Below are positions 50,068 through 59,595 of a stretch of 64,000 nucleotides of DNA, piece after piece (the first letter of the stretch is position 1; each line of letters begins with the position of its first letter). This DNA comes from Pseudomonas marginalis (GTDB lineage Bacteria; Pseudomonadota; Gammaproteobacteria; Pseudomonadales; Pseudomonadaceae): NCBI RefSeq assembly GCF_001645105.1, contig NZ_LKEG01000057.1, forward strand, positions 1-64,000. The letters are read 5' to 3'. Under the pieces are notes generated by a model. That model was not told the DNA's origin. It ran no database searches and saw only the letters and a program-made list of their open reading frames with translations. Made by a program: the position numbers and the translations under genes.

Positions 50068-51987
50068 ATGAACAGCTGGTTCGGCAACATCAGCGTCAAC
50101 CTCAAACTCGGCCTGGGCTTCGGCCTGGTGCTCGTCCTCACCTCGATCCTGGCCCTCACCGGCTGGACCAGCCTCGGCGGCCTGATCGACCGCAGTAACT
50201 GGATGAGTGATATCACCCAGCTCAACGCGTCGTTGACCAAACTGCGAATCGTGCGCCTGCAATACATGCTCGCCAACGGCGACGAAGCCGTGGCCCAGAA
50301 TGTACAGACCAGCCTGGATGCTTTCGCGGCCCAGCAACAGAAACTCCTGGACAGCTTCAAGAGCCCGGAAAACCTCAAGCTGCTCAACGAGCAGAAAGGC
50401 GTCATTACCGCCTATCAACAGTCCCTGAACAAAATGCGTGAGGCCTACCGTAACGGCAATGCCTCTCGCCAGGTGATGGGCGACAAGGCCGATATCGCCA
50501 ACGCACAGATCGAAGCGTTGGACACCAAAGTGCAGCAGATGCCCGAAAGCCCGGAGCGTTTCAGCCAATTCCAGGCCGTGACACGAGCCAAAGAAGAGTT
50601 CATGTTGGCCCGCTATGAAGTGCGGGGCTACATCGCCAACGTCAGCCCGGACACCGAAGCCCGTGCCGCCGCACAAATTGAAAAAGCCATCAGTGGCTTG
50701 AAAGGTCTCAGCGCCGTATTCGGTGCGAGCGAGCAAAGCGCTTTGACTGCGCTTGAAACAGCCCTTGGCGCCTACCGCACGGCCGTGCAGAACTACAAGG
50801 CAGCCAACGCCAACATCGTCACCGCCCGTGCCGAGATGACCACACAGGGTGCCGACATCGTCACCATCAGCGACAAGCTGTACGAAATTCAACTGAACCG
50901 CCGCGATGCCGAAAGCGCCCAGGCCCGTAGCCTGCAATTGATCAGCACCTTGCTGGCGCTGCTGGTTGGCGTCATCGCCGCATGGGTCATCACCCGCCAG
51001 ATCACCCGACCGATCCAGGAAACCCTGGCCGTGGTAGAACGCATTGCCTCCGGCGACTTGAGCCACAACATCCAGGTCACGCGCCGTGATGAACTGGGCG
51101 TGCTGCAACAAGGCATCCAGCGCATGGGCACTACCCTGCGCGAATTGATCAGCGGTATTCGCGACGGCGTGACGCAGATTGCCAGCGCCGCTGAAGAGTT
51201 GTCGGCGGTGACCGAGCAAACCAGCGCCGGCGTGAACAGCCAGAAGATCGAGACCGATCAGGTCGCCACCGCGATGCACGAAATGACGGCCACTGTGCAG
51301 GAAGTCGCGCGTAACGCCGAACAGGCGTCCCTGGCCGCCGCAGATGCCGATGGTCAAGCCCGCGCAGGCGACAAAGTGGTCGCTGAAGCCATCGCTCAGA
51401 TCGAGCGCCTGGCCGCGGAAGTGGCCCGTTCCACCGATGCCATGACCCACCTGCAACAAGAGAGCAACAAGATCGGCAGCGTGATGGACGTGATCAAGGC
51501 TGTGGCCGAACAGACCAACCTGCTGGCCCTCAACGCGGCGATTGAAGCGGCGCGTGCCGGTGAAGCCGGCCGTGGGTTTGCTGTGGTGGCTGACGAAGTG
51601 CGCGGCCTGGCCCAGCGCACGCAAAAATCCACCGAGGAAATCGAAGGCCTGGTCGCCGGCTTGCAGAACGGCACCCAGCAAGTGGCCAACGTGATGAACA
51701 ACAGCCGCAGCCTCACCGACAGCAGCGTTGAGCTGACGCGCAAGGCCGGTGTATCGCTGGAGAACATCACCCGTACGGTGTCAAACATCCAGTCGATGAA
51801 CCAGCAGATCGCCGCCGCCGCAGAACAGCAAAGCGCCGTGGCGGAAGAGATCAGCCGCAGCATTGTGAATGTGCGTGATGTGTCGGAGCAGACTGCTACG
51901 GCGAGCGATGAGACGGCCAAGTCGAGTGTGGAACTGGCGCGGTTGGGTAGCCAACTGCAGCAGATGGTCAGTCACTTCCGGGTATAA
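50068..51987 (+). CDS. Methyl-accepting chemotaxis protein, HBM type
   Basis: The 639-aa chemoreceptor has one membrane helix near 10-32, a long all-helical periplasmic region (33-285), a second helix near 290-315 (LLALLVGVIAAWVITRQI), a HAMP domain (RPIQETLAVVERIASGDLSH) and a signalling domain with the invariant hairpin tip AEQTNLLALNAAIEAARAGE. The length of about 255 residues and helical nature of the sensor fit the helical bimodular (HBM) type, whose members sense organic acids or aromatic compounds. The ligand cannot be told. No McpB-type pentapeptide tail is present. A sigma-28-like promoter lies upstream. Confidence 0.94.
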   Translation: MNSWFGNISVNLKLGLGFGLVLVLTSILALTGWTSLGGLIDRSNWMSDITQLNASLTKLRIVRLQYMLANGDEAVAQNVQTSLDAFAAQQQKLLDSFKSPENLKLLNEQKGVITAYQQSLNKMREAYRNGNASRQVMGDKADIANAQIEALDTKVQQMPESPERFSQFQAVTRAKEEFMLARYEVRGYIANVSPDTEARAAAQIEKAISGLKGLSAVFGASEQSALTALETALGAYRTAVQNYKAANANIVTARAEMTTQGADIVTISDKLYEIQLNRRDAESAQARSLQLISTLLALLVGVIAAWVITRQITRPIQETLAVVERIASGDLSHNIQVTRRDELGVLQQGIQRMGTTLRELISGIRDGVTQIASAAEELSAVTEQTSAGVNSQKIETDQVATAMHEMTATVQEVARNAEQASLAAADADGQARAGDKVVAEAIAQIERLAAEVARSTDAMTHLQQESNKIGSVMDVIKAVAEQTNLLALNAAIEAARAGEAGRGFAVVADEVRGLAQRTQKSTEEIEGLVAGLQNGTQQVANVMNNSRSLTDSSVELTRKAGVSLENITRTVSNIQSMNQQIAAAAEQQSAVAEEISRSIVNVRDVSEQTATASDETAKSSVELARLGSQLQQMVSHFRV

Positions 51988-51997
51988 AACCGCAATC

Positions 51998-52031
51998 CCT
52001 GTGGCGAGGGAGCTTGCTCCCTCGCCACAGG
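51998..52031. repeat. Solitary compact REP hairpin
   Basis: CCTGTGGCGAGGGAG (51998-52012), CTTG and the exact inverse (52017-52031). The two arms of the 15991-type REPIN appear collapsed to one palindrome. Confidence 0.85.
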
Positions 52032-52062
52032 CAAACAGCCCCAGCCACTCACGGGGATTGCA

Positions 52063-52091
52063 AAAAAACCGCCCTACCCAGGCGGTTTTTT
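52063..52091. terminator. Bidirectional terminator
   Basis: AAAAAACCGCC (52063-52073) and GGCGGTTTTTT (52081-52091) with a seven-base loop sit between the convergent chemoreceptor and glyoxalase-fold genes. Confidence 0.88.
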
Positions 52092-52110
52092 ATTGCCTGC
52101 GATTTGCCCT

Positions 52111-52479
52111 TCAGCCCTCGCCTTCCTCGACAAACACCACCCGATTTCCAAACGGATCCTTGATGCTCATCTCCCGCGATCCCCAAGGCGTTTCTTCAAC
52201 CCCGGGCTTGGCATACCGATAGTCCTTGCCCGCCAACTGTTGCTGATAGGCATCCACGCCTTGCGCTTGAATCCGCACCGCCGCACCCGGCGAGGCATCG
52301 CCATGGTGCTCAGTCAAATGCAGCACACATTCGCCCAGCGACACCTGCAAATACAGCGGGAAATTCGCCTCGAAACGATGCTGCCAATCCACTTTGAACC
52401 CCAGGAAGTCGACGTAGAACTCCAAGGCCTTGGCCTCGTCGAAAATTCGCAGAATGGGGGTGACTTTTCCTAAGTGCAT
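52111..52479 (-). CDS. Glyoxalase/bleomycin-resistance fold protein
   Basis: The 122-aa protein has the vicinal-oxygen-chelate fold: KVTPILRIFDEAKALEFYVD near 5-24 begins the first beta-alpha module, and MSIKDPFGNRVVFVEE near 103-118 is the C-terminal signature with the last metal ligand. Members include glyoxalase I, fosfomycin and bleomycin resistance proteins, but sequence alone cannot choose. It has a normal length for a single VOC domain pair. It ends the row of minus-strand genes after the D-aminoacylase, 29 bp from it. Confidence 0.88.
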   Translation of the reverse strand: MHLGKVTPILRIFDEAKALEFYVDFLGFKVDWQHRFEANFPLYLQVSLGECVLHLTEHHGDASPGAAVRIQAQGVDAYQQQLAGKDYRYAKPGVEETPWGSREMSIKDPFGNRVVFVEEGEG

Positions 52480-52508
52480 GGTGACCGCTCCGTTTATGAG
52501 AACGCCCA

Positions 52509-53972
52509 CTATAGAGACGAAAACCCACGACGCAAATCCCCACTGCGTGCCAGGAAACGACCCGGCCGCTGGCCATTCGCCTGCCCGTCGCTGTAGCTCA
52601 ACACGCCGTTGACCCACACCCCATCGATGCCCTCGGCCGCGCGCTGCGGTTCCTTGAAGTCCGCCACATCACGCACGCGCAACGGGTCGAACAACACCAG
52701 GTCAGCCCAGTGTCCCTCGCGGATTTCACCCCGATCAGCCAGGCCAAAACGCGCCGCGGACAAGCCGGTCATCTTGTGCACAGCGGTGTGCAACGGGAAC
52801 AACCCCACATCGCGGCTGAAATGCCCCAGCACCCGTGGAAACGCGCCCCACAAACGCGGATGCGGGAACGGATCCTCAGGCAAACCATCCGACCCCACCA
52901 TCGATAACGGATGCGCCAGGATCCGCCGCACATCCGCCTCGTCCATCCCGTAATACACCGCCCCTGCCGGTTGTAGCCGGCGTGCGGCGTCCATCAACGA
53001 AACGTCCCACTCAGCGGCAATCTCCTGCAAATCGCGCCCGCCCATCGCCGGGCACGGCGTCGACCAGGTAATGGTGATACGAAACGCGTCCGTCACTTGT
53101 TTGAGGTCCAGGGTCGAAGAACTCGCGGCATAGGGGTAGCAATCACAGCCCACCGGATGGGTTTTCGCCGCCCGTTCCAGCGACGCCAACAGCTGCGGAC
53201 TACGCCCCCAATTACCGGCACCGGCACATTTGAGGTGGGAAATGATCACCGGCACCTTGGCATGTCGGCCGATCAGAAACGCCTCGTCCATCGCCTCCAG
53301 CACCGGTTCGAATTCACTGCGCAAATGGGTGGTGTACACCGCACCGAACGCGGTGAGGGCCTCACTCAGTTGCAGCACTTCGTCGGTCTCGGCGTTGAAT
53401 GCACTGGCGTAGGCCAGGCCTGTGGATAAACCGAGGGCGCCGGCTTCGAGGCTCTCTTGCAACTGCACGCGCATGGCGGCGATTTCATCCGCCGAGGCGG
53501 TGCGGTGCAGGTCGTCCATGTGGTTGCTGCGCAACGCGGTATGGCCGATCAACGCCGCGACGTTCACCGCAGGATGTGCGCTTTCTACTGCAGCCCGGTA
53601 ATCGGCAAAACGCGGGTAAACAAACGCCTCACGCGTGCCCAACAGGTTCATCGGGTCCGGCGGATCGCTGCGCAAGCTCACAGGCGACGCGCTGATGCCG
53701 CAGTTGCCGACAATCACCGTGGTCACGCCCTGGCTGAGCTTGGGCAACATCTGCGGGTGGCGGATCACCACCGTGTCGTCGTGGGTGTGCACGTCAATGA
53801 ACCCCGGCGCCAACACGCGGCCGGTGGCGTCAACTTCATGCTCGGCCATGGCCGTCGACAAATCGCCAATCGCTTCGATGCGCCCGTCGCGCAGCCCCAC
53901 ATCAGCGACATAGCCGGGCGTGTTGCTGCCATCAATGATCAGCGCCTGGCGTATCAACGTGTCGTACTTCAT
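52509..53972 (-). CDS. N-acyl-D-amino-acid deacylase (D-aminoacylase)
   Basis: The 487-aa enzyme is an amidohydrolase-superfamily D-aminoacylase that releases D-amino acids from N-acyl forms with zinc. Metal ligands are H62 and H64 (FIDVHTHDD), C91 (VGNCGIS), and later His in THLRSE and VIISHLKCAG (about 235-262), plus the Asp of MVGSDGLPED. Length is typical. ATG 53972 follows the rpiR stop within two bases, so the two are co-translated. With the GntP permease upstream it suggests uptake and deacylation of N-acyl-D-amino acids. Confidence 0.92.
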   Translation of the reverse strand: MKYDTLIRQALIIDGSNTPGYVADVGLRDGRIEAIGDLSTAMAEHEVDATGRVLAPGFIDVHTHDDTVVIRHPQMLPKLSQGVTTVIVGNCGISASPVSLRSDPPDPMNLLGTREAFVYPRFADYRAAVESAHPAVNVAALIGHTALRSNHMDDLHRTASADEIAAMRVQLQESLEAGALGLSTGLAYASAFNAETDEVLQLSEALTAFGAVYTTHLRSEFEPVLEAMDEAFLIGRHAKVPVIISHLKCAGAGNWGRSPQLLASLERAAKTHPVGCDCYPYAASSSTLDLKQVTDAFRITITWSTPCPAMGGRDLQEIAAEWDVSLMDAARRLQPAGAVYYGMDEADVRRILAHPLSMVGSDGLPEDPFPHPRLWGAFPRVLGHFSRDVGLFPLHTAVHKMTGLSAARFGLADRGEIREGHWADLVLFDPLRVRDVADFKEPQRAAEGIDGVWVNGVLSYSDGQANGQRPGRFLARSGDLRRGFSSL

Positions 53973-53973
53973 T

Positions 53974-54834
53974 TCAGTCTCCAAGCGGCAGGCTGTCAGG
54001 GCCACCGCGATAATCGTCCAGGGCCAGCTTGATCCGGCGCAGGCGCTCCTGGTTGTCGTCCGGCAGGGCCAAGGCCAGCTCGGTAGCGAGCAGGTCGATG
54101 GCCAGCAGCATGCCGTAGCGCGCCGCCGTGGGTTTGTAGATAAAGCTGGTTTCGGCCGGTTGCAGCGGCAGCAGCACATCTGCCAGTTGCGCCAAGGGTG
54201 AATCCGCAAGGGTGATGGCGACGATGCGCGCGTCGTAGTTGCGCGCCAGTTCCACCACGTCCAGCAGTTCGGGGGTGAGGCCGGTCAAGGAGCACACGAT
54301 CAGCGCATGCTCCGGCCCCAGGGTCGCGGCCGTGACACGCATCATCACGGGGTCATGACAGGCGGCAATCGGATAGCCCAGACGCACCAGCCGTACCTGC
54401 AACTCATCGCTGCACAGGCTCGACGGGCCGCCCATACCGAACGCATGGATCATCCGCGCCTTGCCCAGCAGGTTGACCGCATCAACAAAGCTCGCCTGGT
54501 TGAACCCGGACAAGTGCTGGCGCAACGTCGCCTCGATATCCCCCAGGATCTGCCGATGAAACGCCGATTGCTCCGGTAACCCCGCAGGGTCGAGGAAGCG
54601 ACTGCCGACCCCACTGGCCTGCGCCAATTGCAGGCGCAAGTCACGCAAGTCCCTACACCCCACACTGCGCGCGAACCGCGACAAGGTGGCCGTGCTGACC
54701 TCGGCCCGTTGGGACAATGCCTCCAGGCTGGCCGACGCGGCAAAGCCCACATCATCGAGCATCAGCTTGGCGATACGCCCTTCGCCGGCGCTGAAGGAAT
54801 CCTGACGGGCGCGGATCTGGTAGAGGATGTCCAT
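53974..54834 (-). CDS. MurR/RpiR-family regulator
   Basis: The 286-aa regulator has an N-terminal RpiR helix-turn-helix (LEALSQRAEVSTATLSRFAR near 37-56, then SVGCRDLRDLR) and a C-terminal SIS sugar-isomerase-type effector domain (MIHAFGMGGPSSLCSDEL near 128-145; LIVCSLTGLTPELLDVV). SIS domains bind phosphosugars or related ligands. It is inside the permease-regulator-deacylase operon, so it probably controls it in response to a D-amino-acid derivative. The start is ATG 54834. Confidence 0.92.
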   Translation of the reverse strand: MDILYQIRARQDSFSAGEGRIAKLMLDDVGFAASASLEALSQRAEVSTATLSRFARSVGCRDLRDLRLQLAQASGVGSRFLDPAGLPEQSAFHRQILGDIEATLRQHLSGFNQASFVDAVNLLGKARMIHAFGMGGPSSLCSDELQVRLVRLGYPIAACHDPVMMRVTAATLGPEHALIVCSLTGLTPELLDVVELARNYDARIVAITLADSPLAQLADVLLPLQPAETSFIYKPTAARYGMLLAIDLLATELALALPDDNQERLRRIKLALDDYRGGPDSLPLGD

Positions 54835-54860
54835 GGGGTCTCCGGGTTACAAAATGAGGC

Positions 54861-56210
54861 TCATAAAACAAGAGACAGGCCGTAGGTGAGACCGAATGCC
54901 ACCACAGAAATCAACGTCTCCAGCACGGTCCAGGTCTTGAAGGTCTGGATCACCGTCATATTGAAGTATTCCTTGATCAGCCAGAAGCCGCCGTCGTTCA
55001 CGTGGGAAAAGATCACCGAGCCCGCACCGGTGGCCAACACCAGCAATTCGGGGTGTGGATAACCCAGGCCCATGGCGACCGGTGCTACAACACCAGAGGC
55101 GGTGGTCATGGCAACGGTGGCCGAGCCCGTGGCGATCCGCATCAACGCGGCAAACAGCCACCCCATCACCAGCGGCGACAAGTGGAACGCGTGGGCCAGA
55201 CCAAGAATTTCGTTAGTCACTCCGGCGTCCACCAGGATCCGGTTCAAGCCGCCCCCCGCCCCCACCAGCAAGGTGATGCTCGCGGTCGGCGCGAGGCATT
55301 CATTGGTGAACGTGAGGATCGACTCGCGGTTGAAACCCTGCGCAATACCCAAGGTCCAGAAGCTCACCAAGGTCGCCACCAGCAGCGCAATCACCGAGTT
55401 GCCGATAAACAGCAGGAACTGGTTGAAACCGGTGCCCGGCGTGGAAATCACGTTGGCCCAGCCGCCGATCATCATCAGCACCACCGGCAACAGAATGGTG
55501 CCCATGGTCAGCGTAAAGCTTGGCAAGCGTGTACGCGGTTCGCGGTCGATGAACTGGCGTTCCAGCGGATTTTCCGCCGGCAGGTGAATGCGCGGCACAA
55601 TGAATTTGGCGTAGAGCGGGCCGGCGATGATTGCCGTGGGGATACCAATGAGGATCGCATACAGCACGGTCTGCCCCACCGATGCGTTATACGCCAGCAC
55701 CGCCATCATCGCGGCCGGGTGCGGCGGCACCAGCGCATGCACCACCGACAGGCCGGCGACCATCGGCAAACCGACCATCAGGATCGACACGCCCACACGC
55801 CGCGCCACGGTAAAGGCGATCGGCACCAGCAGCACAAAACCCACCTCGAAAAACAGCGGCAATCCCACCAGAAAGGCGATGCACACCATGGCCCAGTGCG
55901 CATTGCGCTCGCCAAACCGGTTGATCAACGTACGCGCCACCTGCTCGGCACCGCCGGACTCGGCCATCATCTTGCCAAGCATGGTGCCCAGCGCCACGAC
56001 CAGGGCGATATGCCCCAGGGTCTTGCCGACGCCCGCTTCGTAAGAGCCCATAATGGTGTCCGCCGGCATCCCGGCCATCAGCGCCAGGCCGATGGACACC
56101 AGGGTGATGACGATAAACGGATTGAGCCGGTAACGTGCAATCAGCACGATCAAAGCAATGATGGCGATGGCAGCGTATGCCAATAGCCCCAAGCCCGGTG
56201 ATGCGGCCAT
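54861..56210 (-). CDS. GntP-family permease
   Basis: The 449-aa permease has about 12 membrane segments and the GntP signatures MVGLPMVAGLSVVHALVPPH near 145-164 and GLGYPHPELLVLATGAGSVI near the C-terminus. Known members carry gluconate, but DsdX of the same family carries D-serine. Because it heads an operon with a D-aminoacylase, D-amino acids or their N-acyl forms are the more likely substrates here. ATG 56210 has GAGGAG upstream and gives the usual length. A small GAAA-N5-TTTC repeat lies 80 bp before the start. Confidence 0.9.
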   Translation of the reverse strand: MAASPGLGLLAYAAIAIIALIVLIARYRLNPFIVITLVSIGLALMAGMPADTIMGSYEAGVGKTLGHIALVVALGTMLGKMMAESGGAEQVARTLINRFGERNAHWAMVCIAFLVGLPLFFEVGFVLLVPIAFTVARRVGVSILMVGLPMVAGLSVVHALVPPHPAAMMAVLAYNASVGQTVLYAILIGIPTAIIAGPLYAKFIVPRIHLPAENPLERQFIDREPRTRLPSFTLTMGTILLPVVLMMIGGWANVISTPGTGFNQFLLFIGNSVIALLVATLVSFWTLGIAQGFNRESILTFTNECLAPTASITLLVGAGGGLNRILVDAGVTNEILGLAHAFHLSPLVMGWLFAALMRIATGSATVAMTTASGVVAPVAMGLGYPHPELLVLATGAGSVIFSHVNDGGFWLIKEYFNMTVIQTFKTWTVLETLISVVAFGLTYGLSLVL

Positions 56211-56290
56211 GCGGTACTCCTCGGAAAGGGTCACGTCGAATGAGTTGTGAAACTCATAAATCATTACCGAGGAGTGTTTTCAATTTTTAT

Positions 56291-56303
56291 GAAAGTAATT
56301 TTC
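56291..56303. promoter_or_regulatory. Candidate RpiR operator
   Basis: GAAAGTAATTTTC (56291-56303) is a small inverted repeat (GAAA-N5-TTTC) in the AT-rich promoter region of the permease-regulator-deacylase operon. Size and AT content fit the palindromes used by RpiR-family proteins. Confidence 0.35.
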
Positions 56304-56458
56304 GCCAACGGACAAGCGGTGTCGCGCTGGGATATGCCCGACAACCGTGTATGAAAATTCGAGGGGTGTTCTTACATGAAGATCAGACGATGCCGGAAAC
56401 TCAACGTGCGCCATCGAGTCATAGAATGCGCCTCCACTCATGCCCAGGAACACCGACC

Positions 56459-56839
56459 ATGATTCGCACCGCCCTTGCCGCCAGCGCTATGCTTCTCGCC
56501 CTCTGCGGCACCGCCTCGGCCGCCGACAACGCCGCCTTGAAAAAATGCATGGACAGCGCCAATACGACCGCAGACATGGTCGGTTGCAACGCCAAGGAAA
56601 CCAAGGTGCAGGATGCGCGCCTGAACAGGGCCTACAAGACCGCCCTCGCCGCCCAGGAAGGCGCGCGCAAACAGCAACTGCAAGACGTGCAGCGCCTGTG
56701 GATAAAATACCGTGACGCCAATTGCGGTTTCGCAGGCTCCGCCACCGGCGGCACCCTCGACCAGGTCAACGGCTCCGGCTGCGTGCTCGACATGACCCAA
56801 ACCCGCGCCCAAGAGCTGGAAGACCTGGTCGGGCCATAA
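56459..56839 (+). CDS. LprI-like (DUF1311) secreted protein
   Basis: The 126-aa product has a Sec signal peptide (ASAMLLALCGTASA-AD) and the small DUF1311/LprI domain with four conserved cysteines (KKCMDSANTTADMVGCNAKE, ANCGF and GSGCVLDM) that should form two disulfides. The pattern NRAYK...QRLWIKYRDANC is typical. Some members inhibit lysozyme. ATG 56459 has AGGA at a good distance. It is monocistronic and divergent from the permease operon. Confidence 0.9.
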   Translation: MIRTALAASAMLLALCGTASAADNAALKKCMDSANTTADMVGCNAKETKVQDARLNRAYKTALAAQEGARKQQLQDVQRLWIKYRDANCGFAGSATGGTLDQVNGSGCVLDMTQTRAQELEDLVGP

Positions 56840-56858
56840 CTGCACAAGCCGACCTCCC

Positions 56859-56900
56859 GTGGCGAGGGAGCTTGCTCCCGCTGGGCTGCGCAGCGGCCCC
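56859..56900. repeat. Solitary REP
   Basis: GTGGCGAGGGAGCTTGCTCC, then CGCTGGGCTGCGCAGCGGCC, the same repeat type as at 15991 and 37794, but without an inverted partner. Confidence 0.8.
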
Positions 56901-56958
56901 AAAAACCTTCGCAGCGCTGCGCTCTGCAGACCAGCCCGGTAATGCAGAAGCGGCTCAA

Positions 56959-58404
56959 TCAGTCGTGGTGAACTTTGGCACGCTTGAGCAACTTCTTGCA
57001 GCGCTCGGACAAATGCAGCACCCGCAAGTGCTTGCCCGCCTTGGTGTAACGCTCACGCAGGGTCATCAAGGCGGCAATCGCTGAATAGTCGACAAAACTC
57101 AGGTGACGGCAATCCAGCGTCACCTGGTCCGGGTCGTTGGCCGGGTCGAACTGATTCAAAAACGGCGTTGTCGAGGCAAAGAACAACGTGCCATGCAGGC
57201 GATAGAGCTTGCTGCCATCGGCTTCCAGGTGCTCATCCGCATACAGCTCCCGCGCTTGTTGCCAGGCGAAATTCAGCGCCGCAATCACGATCCCGCACAG
57301 CACCGCCGTGGCCAGGTCGGTGAACACGGTGATCACCGTCACCGCGATGATCACCAGCACGTCATTGAGCGGCACCTTGTTGATCACCCGCAGCGACGCC
57401 CAGGCGAAGGTCTGCTGGGACACCACGAACATCACGCCCACCAACGCCGCCAGCGGGATCCGCTCGATCAACGGCGACAGGAACAGAATGAACAACAGGA
57501 TCATCACCCCGGCAAACACCCCGGAGAAACGCCCGCGCCCGCCGGAGCTGAGGTTGATCACGGTTTGCCCGATCATCGCGCAACCGCCCATGCCGCCGAA
57601 TACGCCCGAAACCATGTTGGCCGCGCCCAGCGCCACGCTTTCACGGTCCGGGTAGCCACGGGTCTCGGTGATTTCATCGGTGAGGTTGAGGGTCAGCAGG
57701 GTTTCCAGCAGGCCGACCATGGCCATCAGGAACGCGTAGGGGGCAATGATGCCCAAGGTTTCCAGGTTCCACGGAATCTGCGGTAGCGCGAAGGTCGGCA
57801 GGCCGCCGGCGATGTGGGCCATGTCACCCAACGTGCGGGTCGGCAGGCCGAGCAGGTACACCGCCAGGCCGACGCCCAGGATCGCCACCAGCGCGGGCGG
57901 CACGGCGCGGGTGATGCGTGGCAGCAGGTAGACGATGGCCATGGTCACCAGCACCAGGCCGGTCATCACGTACAGCGACGTGCCCGTGAGCCAGTGTTCA
58001 CCGCTCTTGAAATGCTCCAACTGCGCCAGGGCAATGATGATCGCCAGGCCGTTGACGAAGCCCAGCATCACCGGATGCGGCACCATGCGCACCAGCTTGC
58101 CCAGGCGCAACAGGCCGAAGGCGACCATGATCAGCCCGCCCAGCAATACCGTGGCCAGCAGATACTCCACGCCGTGCTGAACCACCAACGCGACGATCAC
58201 CACCGCCATCGAGCCTGCCGCACCGGACACCATGCCAGGGCGACCGCCGAATAACGCGGTCAGTGTGCAGATGATAAAGGCGCCATAGAGCCCCATCAGC
58301 GGGTTGAGGTGAGCCACAAGGGCGAAGGCAATGCATTCGGGCAGCAGCGCAAAAGACGTGGTGAGGCCAGCCAGGGCATCGGCGCGCAGACGGGTGAGGT
58401 TCAT
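56959..58404 (-). CDS. SulP-family anion transporter with STAS domain
   Basis: The 481-aa protein is an SLC26/SulP carrier with about 12 membrane segments (LRADALAGLTTSFALLPECI at the start, GPAG-type GRPGMVSGAAGSMAVVIV near 53-70) and a C-terminal STAS domain (about 395-475, LDCRHLSFVDYSAIAALM). Family members carry sulfate, bicarbonate, dicarboxylates or other anions. No carbonic anhydrase gene is adjacent, so the substrate is open. ATG 58404 is preferred to an upstream start at 58548, which would read through a REP. Confidence 0.9.
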   Translation of the reverse strand: MNLTRLRADALAGLTTSFALLPECIAFALVAHLNPLMGLYGAFIICTLTALFGGRPGMVSGAAGSMAVVIVALVVQHGVEYLLATVLLGGLIMVAFGLLRLGKLVRMVPHPVMLGFVNGLAIIIALAQLEHFKSGEHWLTGTSLYVMTGLVLVTMAIVYLLPRITRAVPPALVAILGVGLAVYLLGLPTRTLGDMAHIAGGLPTFALPQIPWNLETLGIIAPYAFLMAMVGLLETLLTLNLTDEITETRGYPDRESVALGAANMVSGVFGGMGGCAMIGQTVINLSSGGRGRFSGVFAGVMILLFILFLSPLIERIPLAALVGVMFVVSQQTFAWASLRVINKVPLNDVLVIIAVTVITVFTDLATAVLCGIVIAALNFAWQQARELYADEHLEADGSKLYRLHGTLFFASTTPFLNQFDPANDPDQVTLDCRHLSFVDYSAIAALMTLRERYTKAGKHLRVLHLSERCKKLLKRAKVHHD

Positions 58405-58488
58405 GAGGTACCAGGGTAATGCGGGGGATAAGGCGGGGAATGGTACGGAATTGCGGCGAGGGGAGCTAGTCAGGGAGACCAAGTCGAA

Positions 58489-58573
58489 CCCATCGGGGAC
58501 AAGCCCCCTCCCACAGTTGACCGAGTTCCACGCTTGGAATGCCAACACATGTGGGAGGGGCGAGCCCCCGATG
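58489..58573. repeat. REPIN of the GGGGGCTTG type
   Basis: CCATCGGGGACAAGCCCCCT with CCCACA (58489-58514) and TGTGGGAGGGGCGAGCCCCC with GATGG (58549-58573) form an inverted pair with one or two mismatches between the epimerase and SulP genes. Confidence 0.8.
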
Positions 58574-58598
58574 GCGACACCTCGGACTCAGGTGAACA

Positions 58599-59492
58599 TC
58601 ACACCATTTCGTGGCGAATCCACTCCACGACCGACGTACGCTTGGGCACCCAGCCCAGCAACTCACGGGCATGCTTACCACGCACCCGGCTGTTGGAGCC
58701 CAAGCCATAGTTGGCCATTTCATAGCCCCACTCGGCTTCAGCGTCGGCCAAAGGCCAATCCTGCGGTTTGCCCAGGTTCAGGGCTTCGGCAATCGCGGTG
58801 GTCATGTCGATAAACGACGCCTCGCCGCTTTCCACGAAGTAGAAGGTGCCCGGCACGTTCTTGGTCAGTGCCAGCAGGTACAGCGCCACCACGTCATCAA
58901 TGTGCACGTTGGACCAGATGTTCTGCCCACTGCCCACATGGCGCACCACGCCGCTTTTGCGTGCCTGCTTGAGCAGACGCGGCAATTGCACGCTGTCGCG
59001 CTTCACGCCCAGGCTGTGGCCGTAGATCAGGGTGTTGCAGATCACCGCTGAATTCACGTCGTCATGGGCCGCCGCCAGGATCAGGTTGTCGATGGCCACG
59101 CGGGCAGCCTTGTCGACGGTCGGCTCCGGCAGATTGTCTTCAACGTAAATGACATCGCTGGACTTGCCACCCGACGCATCACCGACAATGCTCGAACCGC
59201 TGGTGTGCAGGAACGGCTTGTTCGAGCCCTGCAATGCCGTCAACAGGGTTTCCACGGCGACGCGATGGTCGCTGCTCGCGGCATTGATCACCGCGTCGGC
59301 CTTCTGCGCTTGTTCGGTCAACACGGCGTCGTCGTCAAGGGTGCCGATCACCGGGGTGATGCCCAAGGCGGTCATCTCAGCCGCTTGCTCAGCGCTGCGC
59401 ACCAGGCCGGTTACCGTGTGGCCAGCCTTGACCAGGCCGGTGGCGATGGAACCACCGATAAAACCGGCGGCGCCGGTAACGAATACGTTCAT
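58599..59492 (-). CDS. NAD-dependent epimerase/dehydratase family protein
   Basis: The 297-aa protein is an extended-type SDR: FVTGAAGFIGGSIATGL near 4-20 binds NAD(P), and NTLIYGHSLGVKRDS near 155-169 keeps the Tyr-containing region although a classical YxxxK is not obvious there. The substrate-binding end (WGYEMANYGLGSNSRVRGKH) is typical of atypical SDRs related to nucleoside-diphosphate-sugar epimerases. It starts at ATG 59492. A LysR gene lies 103 bp upstream in the same direction and probably regulates it. Confidence 0.86.
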   Translation of the reverse strand: MNVFVTGAAGFIGGSIATGLVKAGHTVTGLVRSAEQAAEMTALGITPVIGTLDDDAVLTEQAQKADAVINAASSDHRVAVETLLTALQGSNKPFLHTSGSSIVGDASGGKSSDVIYVEDNLPEPTVDKAARVAIDNLILAAAHDDVNSAVICNTLIYGHSLGVKRDSVQLPRLLKQARKSGVVRHVGSGQNIWSNVHIDDVVALYLLALTKNVPGTFYFVESGEASFIDMTTAIAEALNLGKPQDWPLADAEAEWGYEMANYGLGSNSRVRGKHARELLGWVPKRTSVVEWIRHEMV

Positions 59493-59595
59493 GGAGAGTG
59501 CTCCTGACTGGGTAAGTGATGAGCTCAGTATCAAGGGCTCATCCCTGACGAATAAGCCCCTGCTGCCCAATTCACTCTTGCGTGCAGATCACGAA

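Noticed and set aside
50065..51681. 538-codon open frame opposite the chemoreceptor gene
   Set aside because: A shadow frame produced by high third-position GC; the plus-strand chemoreceptor is complete.
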